Assembly: GCA_003290165.1 (NCBI GenBank) | Contig: QNQO01006217.1 | Span: forward strand, 62,001-126,000 | Length of the DNA: 64,000 nucleotides | From: Berberis thunbergii | Lineage: Eukaryota; Streptophyta; Magnoliopsida; Ranunculales; Berberidaceae | Direction of reading: 5' to 3' | In this document: positions 24,001 through 39,000 of the stretch, in pieces | Numbering within the stretch: the first letter of the stretch is position 1 | Layout: each line of letters opens with the position of its first letter | Program-made: the position numbers and the translations under genes | Notes under the pieces: generated by a model | What the model was told of the DNA's origin: nothing | The model's database searches: none | Seen by the model: the letters and a program-made list of their open reading frames with translations, nothing else

Positions 24001-27000
24001 ATTTCTTTGTCAACCTGAAAACATACTCTTATGTTTTTTGTTGCTAGTGCACTTTAATTTGTAAGAAATGATATAGCAGCTTAAGCAAAGTTTTGTTTTC
24101 GCAGACAGATACATTGACTAATGCCTTGTGAGAACAGTCCGGCCTTTTCTTCATTTTAAGTGTAATTTTAAGTGCTGGAAGGCATTCTAACAGCCATATA
24201 GAGACAGTCCTTTAGAATTTTCTTACCTTCTAGATTGCACAATGAACGACGATACTTCAGACTTGATAGACAAACTTGGATTTGACCTCTATTGTTTGCA
24301 CATTTTGGGTTAGGGTATACATGCTAGTACGCTTACCTTATTACAGCTAAATTTTGAGTTTGACGATGCAAAAATTTATAGCTTTAATGTCAAAGCTTTG
24401 ATCTGTATATGAACTCACTGGAGAGTATTAGGAACTAGAATTTGTCTTGGTTAGTTTCTCGTTTTTGCAAGTTTATTATTGATTTATTGTTTACCTTAGT
24501 AATTGTTATGTTTTATGACCTTTGAGAAGGATCTGCCAAACACTACTTAAATTCTGATTGACTGTTTCAGGTTTTTAATATGAAATATATAATTAGTTGG
24601 TGTAGCTTTCCTCTCATCAATGGTGCCAACAACGATCTCCTAAATAGAACACTCTGTACGTATGCAGGTAACAGGGTCATCGAATATTGTAGATATGGAA
24701 GAGATTTATTTTGATTTCAGAAAGCAACGTTTCATATTTTCAGAGGAGAAGGGTACCTTCAGTAAACTTCCTTATCCTACAAAGGAAACATTTGGTTATT
24801 ATCTTAAAAGTACAGGCCATGGTTCAGAAGCTAAAGTGGCTCTTGCCACTAACAAGTGGGGACGGAATGTGTAAGCTTTCTTTCTCCTTTTTATTGAATA
24901 TGATCTGTGGAGTGTACATTATTTTCTGTTTGTTTATCTGAAATGGTTAAACCCTGTTCATTAGCTGCTATGTTATCCTCTTTGTCGTGTATGATGCATT
25001 TCAGTTTCCCAACCATCTTCCTTGTCATATGATTGATGATACAGAAGGCATCAGGGTGAGGGATTAGACCTGATCAATCTTCATCTTGTAAGGCAGTGCT
25101 TGTCACCGTCTTGTGATTCGTTGTAACCTCTTTGCAATGAAATATTACTTAAAAAGAACACAGGGTCTACTTCTCTTATTCTATTTTTTTTAATGAGAAA
25201 AAGTAAAAAATTCATTAAGTCATAGAGGTGAAAGCAAATACGAGGCAAATATCCTTATGACTTAAAAAAACATTATTAGTTATTATTTATTTATTTTATT
25301 ATAAGTTGGCTATGCTTCGACTTTCTTTCCATTTTCCCTTGGGGATGGTCACTTGTACCATCAGGTGCCTTCCTGCAATAACATTAAATATAGCTCCCTT
25401 CATTCTCTTTGTTTGTCTACCCTAAAAGATGAAATTTTATTTGATCTTCTCAAACAAGGAGCCCTCAGCTTCTATATCACTAGGTCATCTATTTTCCGTC
25501 GTGTTGCAGATTATTTTAGAGACTAACTATCTTGCTATTTGTCAAACCAATATTGTGGCTTGTTTAGATAAATGCAGAACCATTTCCTAATGTCTATTTC
25601 TTTGTTGATTATGGGGGTTCTCTTTTGTTTTCCAGATTTGATTACCCGCAACCCACATTCCAGAAATTAATGAAAGAGCACTGCATGGAACCATTTTTTG
25701 TGTTTCAGGTTTGTTATTATTCAAATTAGGCAGTTATAACATGTTGTTTGTTGTCTTTGGTCATTTTCCTCAGATTTTCATAATATTTATGGTGATGCTT
25801 CGTGCTTTTAGGTATTTTGTGTCGGTCTCTGGTGTTTAGATGAATATTGGTACTACAGCCTGTTTACCCTCTTCATGCTATTTCTGTTTGAGTCGACAAT
25901 GGCGAAAAGTCGACTGAAAACTTTGACTGAGCTTAGACGTGTGAGAGTGGATAGTCAGACGCTGATGGTGCATCGTTTCGGAAAGTATGCCCTATCTGAC
26001 TTTTTGCAAGATTTATCGCTTTCAGAATGAGGCTATATGCTAATTGTTTTAGTCTGTAGGTGGGTAAAGCTTTCTGGCACAGATCTTCTTCCAGGAGATG
26101 TTGTCTCAATAGGCCGTTCTTCCGGCCAGAATGGAGAAGATAAGTCTGTTCCTGCAGACATGCTTATATTAGCTGGGAGTGCAATAGTTAACGAAGCTAT
26201 TCTCACAGGCGAGTCTACTCCTCAATGGAAGGTGGTTCTCTTTTCTGCTTTCCCTTGATTTTTTTAACATTAAAATATCCATTCCTTGCTTCCTTCAAGG
26301 TTTGCTAATAACATTGATGGGTGGTGAGGACCCAAATTGACTATCATGATATCTTGTCTTGTAGTTGGTATAGTCATATATTTTTCTACAATTCATTATT
26401 TCATGAATTGCCGAAAACAAAGTTCATCAAAATGAATAAAATAATCTAATACGAATATAAATATAATGAATCAAATAATTTAAAACAAATTTAAAATTAA
26501 CTTAACAAGTTTTTGGCTTGCGAGTATCCAATAGATTTATTAATTCTTTATAATGTACACCAGCTTCCGACACTTCACACACTTAATAGTTGAAAACAAT
26601 AAAAACCCTTGATAATGTAATGGTACTAGGGGATTTATTAGAATGTTATCAGAATCTAATTGTTGATTTGTTGGTTTTTTTGTCAATTCCCATTGGTCAA
26701 CATGGTCTGGAGATGGGGTAGCTTTTGTAGAGTTTTAAAAGGAAGTATTTCTTTTCCTTTTTCAAATTCTCTTTGGATAAATTTTTCACAATCAGCAGGA
26801 TGACTTTTAGCAGACTAATCAAATCTTATTCTTAAGTGGATATTATTAGAACTGGCCATCAGAAGAGGTTTAAAAATATTTTTGGATTTAGGTCTATTTA
26901 AGACCATTGAAAAAGGAGTGGGGGTGTTCCCTTTTATTATTTTTCATAGCAATTGGGGTTTCTCCTCTCCAAAATAGTAGAAAAAAAGGAGTGGGCTGTC

Positions 27001-30000
27001 CCCTATAACTCTTAGATTGTGTACTTAGTTACTTACTTATCATTTGGTATTAGATTTCTTTTATTTATTCGTTTTTCACCTCTCAGTTTCCCTTCTTCTA
27101 AGTAGGTTCTTGCAATAATTTAACTCAATTATCTGTCTATATCTCTTGAAATCTATACTTGTCATTCTGGAAAAACATGGATGCTTCATTTCAAGCTTTT
27201 TAGTCTCATCACAGCTCAGACTGTTGCTCCGACATTTCCAAGAGCGTGGCGTACCAGTCAGCACATGAAATCTTCCTTGTTTGCTGTTTAATATATGTAG
27301 ATTACATTTAAGATTTGAAAATATTTCACGTAAGTGTCGAATATTCTATTGTTATCTTCATGACTTGCAATTTTCTGTTGACACATTTGTAATGGTGGAT
27401 TGTATGCACTTCACAATGCAATTTGTTACATGGGTAAGGATCTGTCAACTCATGAAGATATCATCGAGGCTAAAGCCTCGCATTACATATATGAAGATGT
27501 ATTACAAAAGTGTATTTTCTATTGGTATGCAATAGGAAAGTTATGAAATAAGAATAATATGTAGGAAAATGTTGAAGATAGAATCACTAGTGTGCCTGAA
27601 CACTTCTGTCTTGTATGATATTTTAACACCCTTTTTTGTTTTCTTTTGAAAATTTTGGGGATTATGCCTTGAAGTTAGCCTCCCCTCTTTAAAGACTCAA
27701 ACATCTTGATTCTCGAATGTGAGATGATATTGCTAGCACCATCTTTGTGTGAGATGATATTCTCATTGTCTCTTGTACGAACTAAACCAACATGTATTAT
27801 TGGCCTTATTCTTTCTTAAATAGAAACTCAAGAAAAGTACCTTACATTTGTTTTACTTGATTTGTTTTTTTTTTTTTTGATAAAGGTCGAACATACATTC
27901 TATCTAAAAGCGATTAGTGAGTGAAAAGTAAAAATCGCATCGAGCCTAAAACTCATGCGCAGAGTGACTTGTTAAGGACCTATTTATTCCTCCAACTAAC
28001 AGTTTTATCTACATTTTTTTTTTTGTGTTTTTTTTCCACTTTGAATATAACCCTCTGGCAAACAAATTTATTCTACAATTTTGATTTGTATCATTTTCAA
28101 TTTCTCTTTTAAAACCCTTGCAGTGAGCATGGCGTGTTGCACTAACGACGCTTAATTCATATATTTGTCTCTTCAGGTCTCAGTTTTGGGTAGGACAGTT
28201 GATGAGAAATTATCAGCTAAGCGGGATAAGAGCCATATTCTGTTTGGTGGGACAAAAATATTGCAGCATACTCCAGAAAAGGTCTCTCTCTCTCCATATA
28301 TATATATAAAGTGCTTGTGTCTGGCATGCTTAAATACATATATGGTTGCAGTCATCAAAACGACTCAGTAAAAATCAGCTGACTCAAACTGGAGTTGAAT
28401 TTTTTTTAAAAGCCACTGAGGTGCACGTGCTCCATATTTTAACATTTTTTTCAAAGATATTTATATTATTTAGTTATTTGTTGCAAGTTTCCTACCATAT
28501 CAATAAGGTCAATGACCATTGTAATTACTTGGTTGAAATATACTATCAAAGGAGGCTGTTTTACGCTATGTTGTCAGGGGCAAGGCAGGGCATGAGGTGC
28601 CAAGGTCCACCTCTAGAACCTTGGCGAGACCAGGCGTTGCTGCAGCGGAGCCCCTGGCAACATAGGTTTTACGAAATACACTATTGACTAGTCTTTGGCA
28701 TTGAGGATTGATGTTCTCATGTATTTAGGAGAGCATGTTTGTGAATATTGTTATAAAGTAAATGATATTAGGGAGCTCTGAAAGTCTTTAATTCTTTGAA
28801 ACAAGGATGCTTGTAAATCTGTATTTTTTTTTTTTTGGTTAATTACTTAATTTTTAGTCTTTTGTTGTTCGCATGCTTGCATCCTCTTGTGTTGATATAA
28901 CTTTATTATATCCAAGCCAAGGGCATGCAAGCTTGAAGGGATGACACAGATAAGTGGGTTTGTTTTCTTGTGTAAATTTGTTCTTATTTTGATGTTATAG
29001 ATACTCATATTTTTGTTTTTCATCCGAGCCAGTCTTTCCCTCTTAAAGCTCCCGATGGTGGTTGTGTGGCTATTGTCCTTCGAACTGGATTTGAAACTAG
29101 TCAAGGCAAGCTCATGCGAACAATCTTATTTTCTACTGAGAGGGTAAATGATTCTTTACAACATTTTGTTGCTAAATTTTGAATTTGTTGGAGTTATGTC
29201 TCTTTTTTTGTTCCTATTATTTGCTACCATGGCCTAATTGTATGAAATTTCAGGTCACTGCAAACAGCTGGGAAAGCGGGTTGTTTATTTTATTCTTAGT
29301 TGTATTTGCCCTCATTGCTGCTGGTTATGTACTGAAGAAGGTATAGGGTTTCTTAGAAAGTGTTATGAAAGTTTCACTGAAGTACCATACTTGGTTTTTT
29401 TGTGTGTTGTCATTAGTTGTGTTTAATGTCTAAATCTTTGATATAGGGATTAGAGGATCCAACAAGGAGCAAGTACAAGCTTTTCTTGAGCTGTTCATTG
29501 ATTATTACGTCTGTGATCCCCCCTGAGCTACCAATGGAGTTATCAATAGCTGTTAATACATCTTTAATTGCACTAGCACGGCGTGGGATATTCTGCACCG
29601 AGCCATTCCGAATTCCTTTTGCTGGGAAGGTTAGTATTATCGACATTTATGATTCAATCTAAGAGCCTTTGGTAACTGTCACACCTTTCTAACATTCGCA
29701 CAAAGTACTCTTTTTCCTGCATCATCATTCATAGGTTTCAATTCTTTGTACATATATTCAGTTTAGCAAGCTAGTAAACTTATAACCGGAATCAATATGA
29801 TGAAAAAATTGTAGTGATAACTGAAAAAATAATTATCTAATGTAGTAATGGTGCCTGTATTGGTGTATTTGTGGGTTGACGTATCTGGCACCTCACACCT
29901 GTGTCGGACACAATATTCATTCCCTTGTCATTGTTATATTGGTGTTTAATTATTACATGTACTCCTACAAGTTCCTTTAGTTCTTTTGTGTATCAATGGT

Positions 30001-33000
30001 TAATTTGCTTTGAATTGATGGAAGAAAAAAAGCCTTCGTGATCGAGAAAGTCTAGCGAGAAGTTGCTTTAGCTCATGTTAACATTTTTTTCCCTTCAGGT
30101 GGACATATGTTGTTTTGATAAGACTGGGACTCTTACATCGGACGACATGGTATGTTATGATGTCACATGATCAAGTTTTAGCTTATGTAATTGATGATAC
30201 TGTGATGGATGTAATGGATATATGGCAATGTTTTTTAGGAGTTCCGTGGAGTTGTTGGGCTCTCTGATAAAATGAATATAGAATCTGATGAAGTGAATAT
30301 AGAATCAGACATGAGTAAAGTCCCTGTCCGTACAATGGAAATTCTTGCTACTTGTCATGCACTGGTGTTTGTGGAGAACAAGCTGGTAAGTAATTGGTCT
30401 TGGGCCCTAAGAGCATATAATCTGGTCTAGTAGAATTTTTTTTTCAGCATGAAACCTATATGTTGTTGATGATGATACTTCTACTTGTGCTTTTGCTACA
30501 ACTTATTGTTACACCCAGGTCCAAATTATATGCAATAAAGCACTTAAAGAGTATCTATGTTGTCTTGTTTCAATAACTGTGTAAATTTGTCCTTTGAACT
30601 CTTGTTTGGTCTAGGTTGGTGATCCTCTTGAAAAGGCAGCAATTAAAGGCATAGATTGGGTTTACACGTCTGATGAGAAGGCCATGCCAAGAAGGTATTG
30701 TTTTATTTTATTTACCCGTTGGCCATCAAAAAATTGGTTACTAGTGTTAGCTCGTGCTGATGTAATAGTCTCTGTGGACTGTTCTTTAATGTCATTTTCC
30801 TCCTTGCAATGAATTACAGGGGAGGCGGCAATGTGGTGCAGATTGTTCAGAGACATCACTTTGCATCACACTTAAAACGTATGGCAGTTGTTGTCCGTAT
30901 GCAGGAAGAGTTCTTTGCTTTTGTTAAGGTTTGCTCCTGTCTTGTTATATTTATCCTTATTCTTAGACTTTTACTTTTTATTTGGTGAGTTGTTGTTTTC
31001 TATTTTCCTCAGGGTGCACCAGAGACCATCCTTGATAGGCTGATTGATTTGCCACCATCATATGTTGAGACCTACAAGAAATTTACACGTCAGGGATCTC
31101 GAGTTTTGGCACTAGCTTACAAGTCTCTTCCAGAAATGTCGGTATGGATCTTTCTTATTTAAGCCATCAAGTTAGTCATCTGTATTACGTCTTTAAATAT
31201 TATTTTGGTTATCTATGTTGATCAGCGTGACAATGATACCCCATTTTCTTGTGATCTTTAGGTGTTTCAGTTATTTATTATTTTTCTGTTGCAGCCTCCA
31301 TCTCAATTCTCAAGGAAAATATAGATGGCTGGAAGGAGAGCCATTATTCCTACTGATGGGAAACAATATTTCTTCTCTTCCCTAGACTATTATCATCAAT
31401 TCCACCCCTCTTCCCTACCCAATTTCATAATCATCGAGTTCTTTGCAATTAGGCCAAAATCTTCCTAACTGGAAATCTGGAATAGGAATCCCCGAATGAA
31501 TCTCCTCAGCCATTTTTTCCCCCTTCCCTACTCTATTTCATAATCATCGAGTTCTTTGCAATTAGGCCAAGATTTTCCTAACTGGAAATCTGGAATAGGA
31601 ATCCCCGAATGAATCTCCTCTACCATTTTTTCCCTCTCCATTTTGTGAACTATTTTCAGAAAGTTCGGTTCACCTTTTTCTCCATTGTGGTTGGATCAAT
31701 ATGCTGTGGATTCATTTCTTGTGATTGTTTGGTGTGAGTTGGGAGTGCACTGTTCTATAGAAACGTTGTTAAGAAGTTATGGGAGTTGCACCGAATCATT
31801 CTCCAAGAGGGAAGACGTTATGGGAGTTAATTCATTTTGTAGTGGACAGTGTGAAGAAATGGGATAATAGAATTTTTAATGATAAGACATTAGAGATTGA
31901 CTCGGTGATCATGAAGGTCTTAATTACCATCTGGGGTTGGGTGTCTCACCTACCCTCCTTCAAGGGGATGTTTTTAGAATTGTGATGCTCTTGTATTGGG
32001 GCCTTAATGTTTTAAGGTCCCCATCTTGTAATTCCACGTTATATTCGTAAATAAATTTTACCTTTCAAAAAACAAAATTTCCTTCCTCTCCATTTCGTGT
32101 AAGCATTGCACTCAGTTATAGCTTTAGTATTGCTCTTTGAGAATCACATTCTCCATTTTACAGCCATCTTGAAGACTTGTTCCTTTCCCTTGAAAATTGA
32201 ATTGTACCTACTAGGGATTAGAATGAAATATGTCCTCCGTAGCCGTTCTTACAAAATCACAGTTGCTCATCTTCCTGTCCTCATCACTACAGACTTTGCT
32301 ATTTGCTTTTCCCACTTGAGGAGATGGATTATGGAGGATCCCGAAGAGGGGCGAAACCTGCAATTGACAGACATTTCTCCCTAGAATTATCTTCCTCGTG
32401 ATCCCAGATAATATCCTTAGGAGTCCCACCAATACTTGTCTTATTGACTCCCTTGGCTGACAAATCCACTGGAAAATGATCTCTAATCCTTATTATCTAT
32501 TAACTGTTGGGGGGAGATGACCCAGAGTTTGGTCTTCAATACCTCAATCAAGGAGTGATGAATGCTGCATACTGCTAATCAATGTTTTTACGATAAATCA
32601 TGCATGCCTATTAGTCCCTTTATTTGTTATATGATTGTCTATGGACTTTTGACTCAGCCTTTGATTCTCAATTGTTAGCAGCTACAGGCTGCTCTGTGGA
32701 TCTCTTTTTATTTCTTGTTGATATTACATTGTATTTAGTTTATCAAACAACAGTCTCTTTTGGCTTGAATTTCTTCATTATTCCTAGGTTTTTCTTCCCT
32801 AGTTTGATCAACATCACCAATTTGTTAATTTTGACGATCACTCTTTTTATCGACTCTAGTTATGAACACTTTCAGTGTCATAAATTGTTTGAACTATACC
32901 ATGCATGGAAGTAATAAAATTACCAAAATGTGAAAATCACCGCTTAGGTGCTAGGAAGCATGGACACAGACATGTCCCTGAAAAATAATGTACACAATTA

Positions 33001-36000
33001 ATTTTCCATTTAATTTAACTAAGTCTCTAAGTAGGTATCGCTAGAATGGTTTCTTCATTAAAATGCAATCATAATTCAATATCATAAGTGACATCTCATA
33101 CATAAACTCATTCATGTTCATCCTTTCGAAAAAACAAAACAGAGATATATGTCAAGTCCTCCGTTTGACAGTTACACTTCACAAGCATAAATGACTGATA
33201 ATTATTGTCTAAAATCACCCTACCCATGTGCTAAAAATTAACTTCTATTGATCTTATGTAATTTTATTCATCATAAAGATATTAACTGGGACCACATGAC
33301 AGGTTAGTGAAGCTAGGAGTTTGGACAGAGATTCAGTGGAAAGCAGCCTCAACTTTGCTGGTTTTGCGGTAATATATTAAGCTGGATACCACTTAATCTT
33401 TTTAAGCTCTTCTTGTGCTCTCTCTAAATTTATTGAATTATTTCCTTCTTTTTTTGCTGAATTTTTATTTCTGCTGTGCAGGTTTTTAATTGCCCTATTA
33501 GAGGGGACTCGGCTTCTGTTTTATTTGAATTAAAGGGATCATCACATGACTTGGTGAGTGAAGACCTGTTTTTTGACATTTTAAAGCACATTAAACCACT
33601 TGTACAAGAAACAGAAAACATATTAAAAACTTTGTTTGGCAAGGAAACTCTATTAAAATTTGCAATCTAATAAAACAGATTTTCTAGCATTTTATTTTTC
33701 CTTGAGTATACAATTCCTTTGATTTTTTTTTTCTTTGGTTGTGTCATGGAAACTAATAAATTATCTTAGAGAGATGAAATATTGATGTTTGTTGAACTGG
33801 AACTTTTATAATGATGTTGATGGCGTTGTGGTGTGGTAATAGCAGTTAGGATGTTGAATTGGTTTACGTTTGAGGGCATATCATCATTGATCCAAATGAA
33901 AATTCATGTGAAGAATACTAACTATGTTGTCTTGGGTGTCGGGTACCATTTTTTCTTCTTAGCTCCACATCCTTTGAAATCCTTCCAATTGTTTACGCTG
34001 TTTAGCGTCGTAGCACCATGCCTCAACAACTTTTAACAATCGCACAATGGCATTATGTAGAGGGTATCCTTCATAGTCTCAGGTGCCTTTGTGTTTCCCT
34101 TCGCCTTGCCTTATACTCCTAGTCACTCGTATTGATGACGTTGGCATCATTACAAACAACTTTGATTGCACCTGATTTGGATAGGATTGCAAGAAATCAC
34201 ACTATATAAGCACTATGCTAAAGTTCTCTAGATAGGGATGAGGATACTCTTTGAAGCAATTAATAGCTTTGGATAGGTGACACAATATTGTATTACATGT
34301 CTCATAGAATTAGGCTCCATTTGGTACATTTGAAAAAAATGCATAATACAGAAGTTTACGACGGTTACATAAACTTGGATGCTTTGTTGACTTCACATAG
34401 AACAATTATTAGAATTTGAATTCAAGACCTCTGCATCTCCTAGTTATAAAATTTTGCGATACAAAATCTCCTGCATTATTTTACAGACCTCTCATCATCT
34501 CCTCGAGTACCCCCACTCCTTCATAAATACCCCAACAACCACCACCATACCATAACCATCATTACCTTCATAGCATAACATCCACCACCGCCGCCATTGC
34601 CACTACCACAACTACCATAGCCACTGCCATTACGACCACCACCGTCATTGTTGCCACCACCATAACAAAACCATCACAACCATGAACCACCACCACAACC
34701 ACCATCACCATCACCGCCACCTCCACAATCACCGATACCACCACTGTCGTCGCCACTACCACCATAACTGTTGTCGCCACTACCACCATTACACCACAAC
34801 TACTATAATATAACTACCACCACAAAGCATAATCACTACAACCACCTTCACTACTACCATAGTCGCAACCGTCAGTCATTGCAACCATGACCGCCGCCAC
34901 CACCAAAACCATTTTAACTATTACTACCGTCATGCACACATTCACAATCGCCATCACAACCATGACAACAATCACTACCACCATGATCATGCCACAATTA
35001 CAACTACTACCATCATCACCACCACCCATCACTTTTTCTGATTTGCATCTATTTTGTTTAGTTACTACTAAGTGCTCGTAAAGTGATGCATTGCAAAGTA
35101 ATGCATCTGCATGAATTTGCAAAATGCATTATTTTACAATGTACCAAGTAGAGCCTTAATATATAATTTTTCTTCTTTTCTTTGGAGTATATTTTGGACC
35201 CCTCTCTCTCTCTAAAAAATAAAATAAAAAGTAATAAGTGCTTGTGTTTTGGTTGCGGTTTTTTTCAAAGAAAACTTTCTTGAATATTTTTACTGAAAGG
35301 GTTGTCTGATGTTAGGTGATGATTACGGGTGATCAAGCTTTAACAGCCTGTCATGTTGCTAGTCAAGTACATATTATTTCAAAACCAACTTTGATTCTTA
35401 GCCCGACAAGAAACGGTGAAGGTTTTGAATGGATTTCACCAGATGAGACAGAAATCTTTCCGTACAGGTACTTCTTTATTCATTGGTATGCTGTACGAAA
35501 TTATTGACTCTTCTTTACTCAGAGTCAACATATCAGATTACCTATGCTTTACTTTTCCGTACCTTTCTCCTTGTCTTTGTTATTCAATTGTTAACCATTT
35601 AACAAGGACATGCCCTGGATTTTGATGCCCAACCAGGGCAGTAGGTTCGACACTCTGGCTTGGTGAATGTAATGAAAGCATCCCTTAACTGTTAGTCTGG
35701 TAGTTTTTAAAATGGAAAATCTCAGAGAATGTATGTCATTACCATCTGGGCTTCCTTAGAATGAAGCTTTGCAGTACAACAACTCATTCACAATTTCCCC
35801 ACCAGATATTTCTATTTTTGCTTGCACTTTTTATACCTTTGGGGTGTTTATCATTACAGTGAGAGCGTGGTTGAAGCTTTATCCGACTCCCATGATCTTT
35901 GTGTTGGAGGGGACTGCTTTGAAATGTTGCAGCAGACTTCTGCTGTTCTCCAAGTCATTCCATATGTGAAGGTTAGTGTCCATAGTATTTATTTGAAATA

Positions 36001-39000
36001 TTTATGTGCGCTTGAATATATACATATATGTGTATGTGGCTCCTCGTCATGGAGATCCTCCTCATGGAAATCAACTCATGTTGACCTTTCTAACCGCATC
36101 AAAAGATGATGTCAAACAAATAACGTTACTGTTTTCAGCAATTCATTTTATTCAAATAGTAATTGTTATGAAGGTGATCTTCATTGTTGGAGATCATCAT
36201 CACAAAATGAGTGTATAAGAAGTGAGTGCCAAGGTAACTTGTCTAATTTAGATAACGATAACATTTATTTGGTGAGGGGAGGCATCAACATATCTGTAGC
36301 ATGCCCGAGTATGTGCGTGCCCCATGTAAGTATGTTTCCACACACTTCATGAACTTAGTTCTGGCTCTAGAGCAAACTTGGATTGATCTTTAATTTTTTT
36401 TTTTTTTTTTTTTTGAGTAATCTACGGAAGAACAAAGTTTTACTAATGAAAAATCAGAAAACCCCATTGGTAAAAAGCCATATGTGACTCTTGTATGTAT
36501 TTAATCATACTGATAAAATTTTATGACCATAATGTCAGGTCTTTGCAAGGGTCGCTCCTGATCAGAAAGAACTCATCCTGACCACCTTTAAGACAGTCGG
36601 AAGGGTGACATTGATGTGTGGAGACGGAACAAATGACGTTGGGGCTCTCAAGCAGGTAAGATATACTTTTTGTTTTACAACCTTTGCGAACTTGTGATGC
36701 TTGGAGGCTGAAACTGTTGGCGATTAAAAATGCTGTGGAAAGAGAAAAATAGTTTTATTTTTTATTTTTAAGCAAGGATGCACGGACTCGGGTACGCGCG
36801 TCGTATCGGATACAGATACGACACGGCGACTCGGCAATTTTCAAAAAACTAGGATTCGGGGACTCGGCGACACGTCAATCAAATCTTATTTATATTTTTA
36901 TATTTTATTAAAAATTATTAACATAATGTCATAAAATAACTCAAAAACAATAAAAAGATGCATTAAAGATTGATAGTTCGATACATAACTCAAAAATATC
37001 AACTTTAAATCCCAAAAAATGGAACGTCAACAAAAAAACAAAAAATACATAGATTTCATCTCTGCATGTTTCCTTCAAACAAGCAATGGAAGCACTATGT
37101 AAATATCACAACAACAACCATGTTCACTATTAACTCACTACAATCACTACCACTGGTATCACCCTAGCAACGTATCACCACCACTCTATTATACTAGACT
37201 ACAACAAAACAACCTCTGCCACCAAAGTTGTTTCCTATTAACCCATTGTAACCACCATCTTCACAATGTCATTAGCCCACCAAAAGCTCAATGACAACCA
37301 TCACAACCACTGTCACCACTTTCGTCACCGCCATCCATCACCTCTCCGCTAGCTTTCCCACCACCATCAACATTGGCAATAAGAACACCATTACCACTAT
37401 TGCCACAAATAATCAATGTCACAAACACACACTAACAAACATCATCATCAGAATCACCACATCATAAAGACCATCAATGACCACTTTCACAGGAATCTCA
37501 ATAAGACCTAACCTTTCTAACATCTTTCCAATTTTCAACAATTTGAGGTCCCCAAACAAAAATCACAAAATAGTCTCAATTTCAGTAAAACACAAAACAC
37601 AAAACACAACACAGTAAAACACCAACAGTGAGAGTCGAGTGAGAGAGTAGAGAGACGAACCTGGTCCTCGGTTCCTCGCCTCCTCTGGTTCCTCGCCTGA
37701 GTCGCCCGCCTCCTTCCTCGGTTACTCGCCTCCTCTGGTTTCTCGCCTCCTTCCTCGGTTCCTCGCCTCCTTTCTCGGTTCCTCGCCTCCTCTGGTTCCT
37801 CGCCTCGGTTCCTTGCCTCCTCGCCTCCTCGCTCTCTGTGTGTTTGAAAAAGCAGGCAATAGCAAAACGAAAAACCGAAATTTAGGTTTTATATTAGGGC
37901 TTTTGATCCTGACCGTCCGATCGTATCAAGATCTGAAAAAAAAAAATTTAGCAAACGAATCCGGACCGTATTCATTCCGTATCCTGACCAAGTCAAGTTG
38001 ACCGACACGTTGACCACGTGTCGAGTGCGTATCCGACGCGAATCGCACGCGTATCCGTATCCGACTCGCGTTTTCATGTATTCGGCAGGGTTTTTCCGCG
38101 AATCCGTGCTTCCTTGTTTTTAAGGCATTGCTCACACCTCTGATGAGTGTTTTCCACCCATTAAAGAGATATCTGAATAATTTGTTTTTCTTACTTTGTC
38201 CCTACTTGTAACTGTGAGCTTCGCACTCCTTTCTATCAATAAAATTGGTTTGTATCTGATAAAAAAATTAAAATAGGAATTTTTTTTTGCTCATCTTAGT
38301 TCATTGGCACAAAAAAGTGATGGGAGAGAGAAGGGGGAAAGTTCTGCACCTTGGAGGTTATGGAGGTTGAAGATGAGCATGTATTTTGGGAAAATATTAT
38401 TTACTCCCTCTCAAATTCATGTCCCCATTCCCTCTTCCTCTTTTACCTGTTTCCATTCTTACTTTTGGCAAAATTTCTTGGGACAATTTCCTTTAAACCA
38501 AACCAACCTCAAGTGAACTTTAATCTTCTCATGAGTTATAGCTTTTCCTTTAGAGTTGCTAATTTACCCTTCATGCAAATTTTGGATCACCCAGTTAATT
38601 ATTCTTATGATCTTTATTACTGGGACATGTGAATTACAGTGGTGTGACATTTCTCTTTTCAGGCACATGTAGGTGTTGCACTTCTGAATGCTGTGCCTCC
38701 AGCTCAAACTGGTGAATCATCTGTCCCATCGTTGAAACCAGAAATAAAGTCTGGCAAGGCAAAGAAACCAAAACTAGGATCTGCATCATCAAGTTCAGGG
38801 GCTTCTAATCCAAATGGAGATAGTAATGCAAAGAGCAAAACAATTGCAAAAACGGATTCTAATGGTCCCTCTGCAAGTAATCGACATCTGACTCCTGCAG
38901 ATAGACAACGCCAAAAGCTAAAGAAAATCATGGAAGAAATGAATGAGGAGGGTGATGGCCGTGCTCCTCTCGTAAAGCTTGGTGACGCATCAATGGCGTC

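Noticed and set aside
34568..35122. Val/Met-rich frames in P5A intron 17
   Set aside because: They arise from the CCA/CCG trinucleotide tract.
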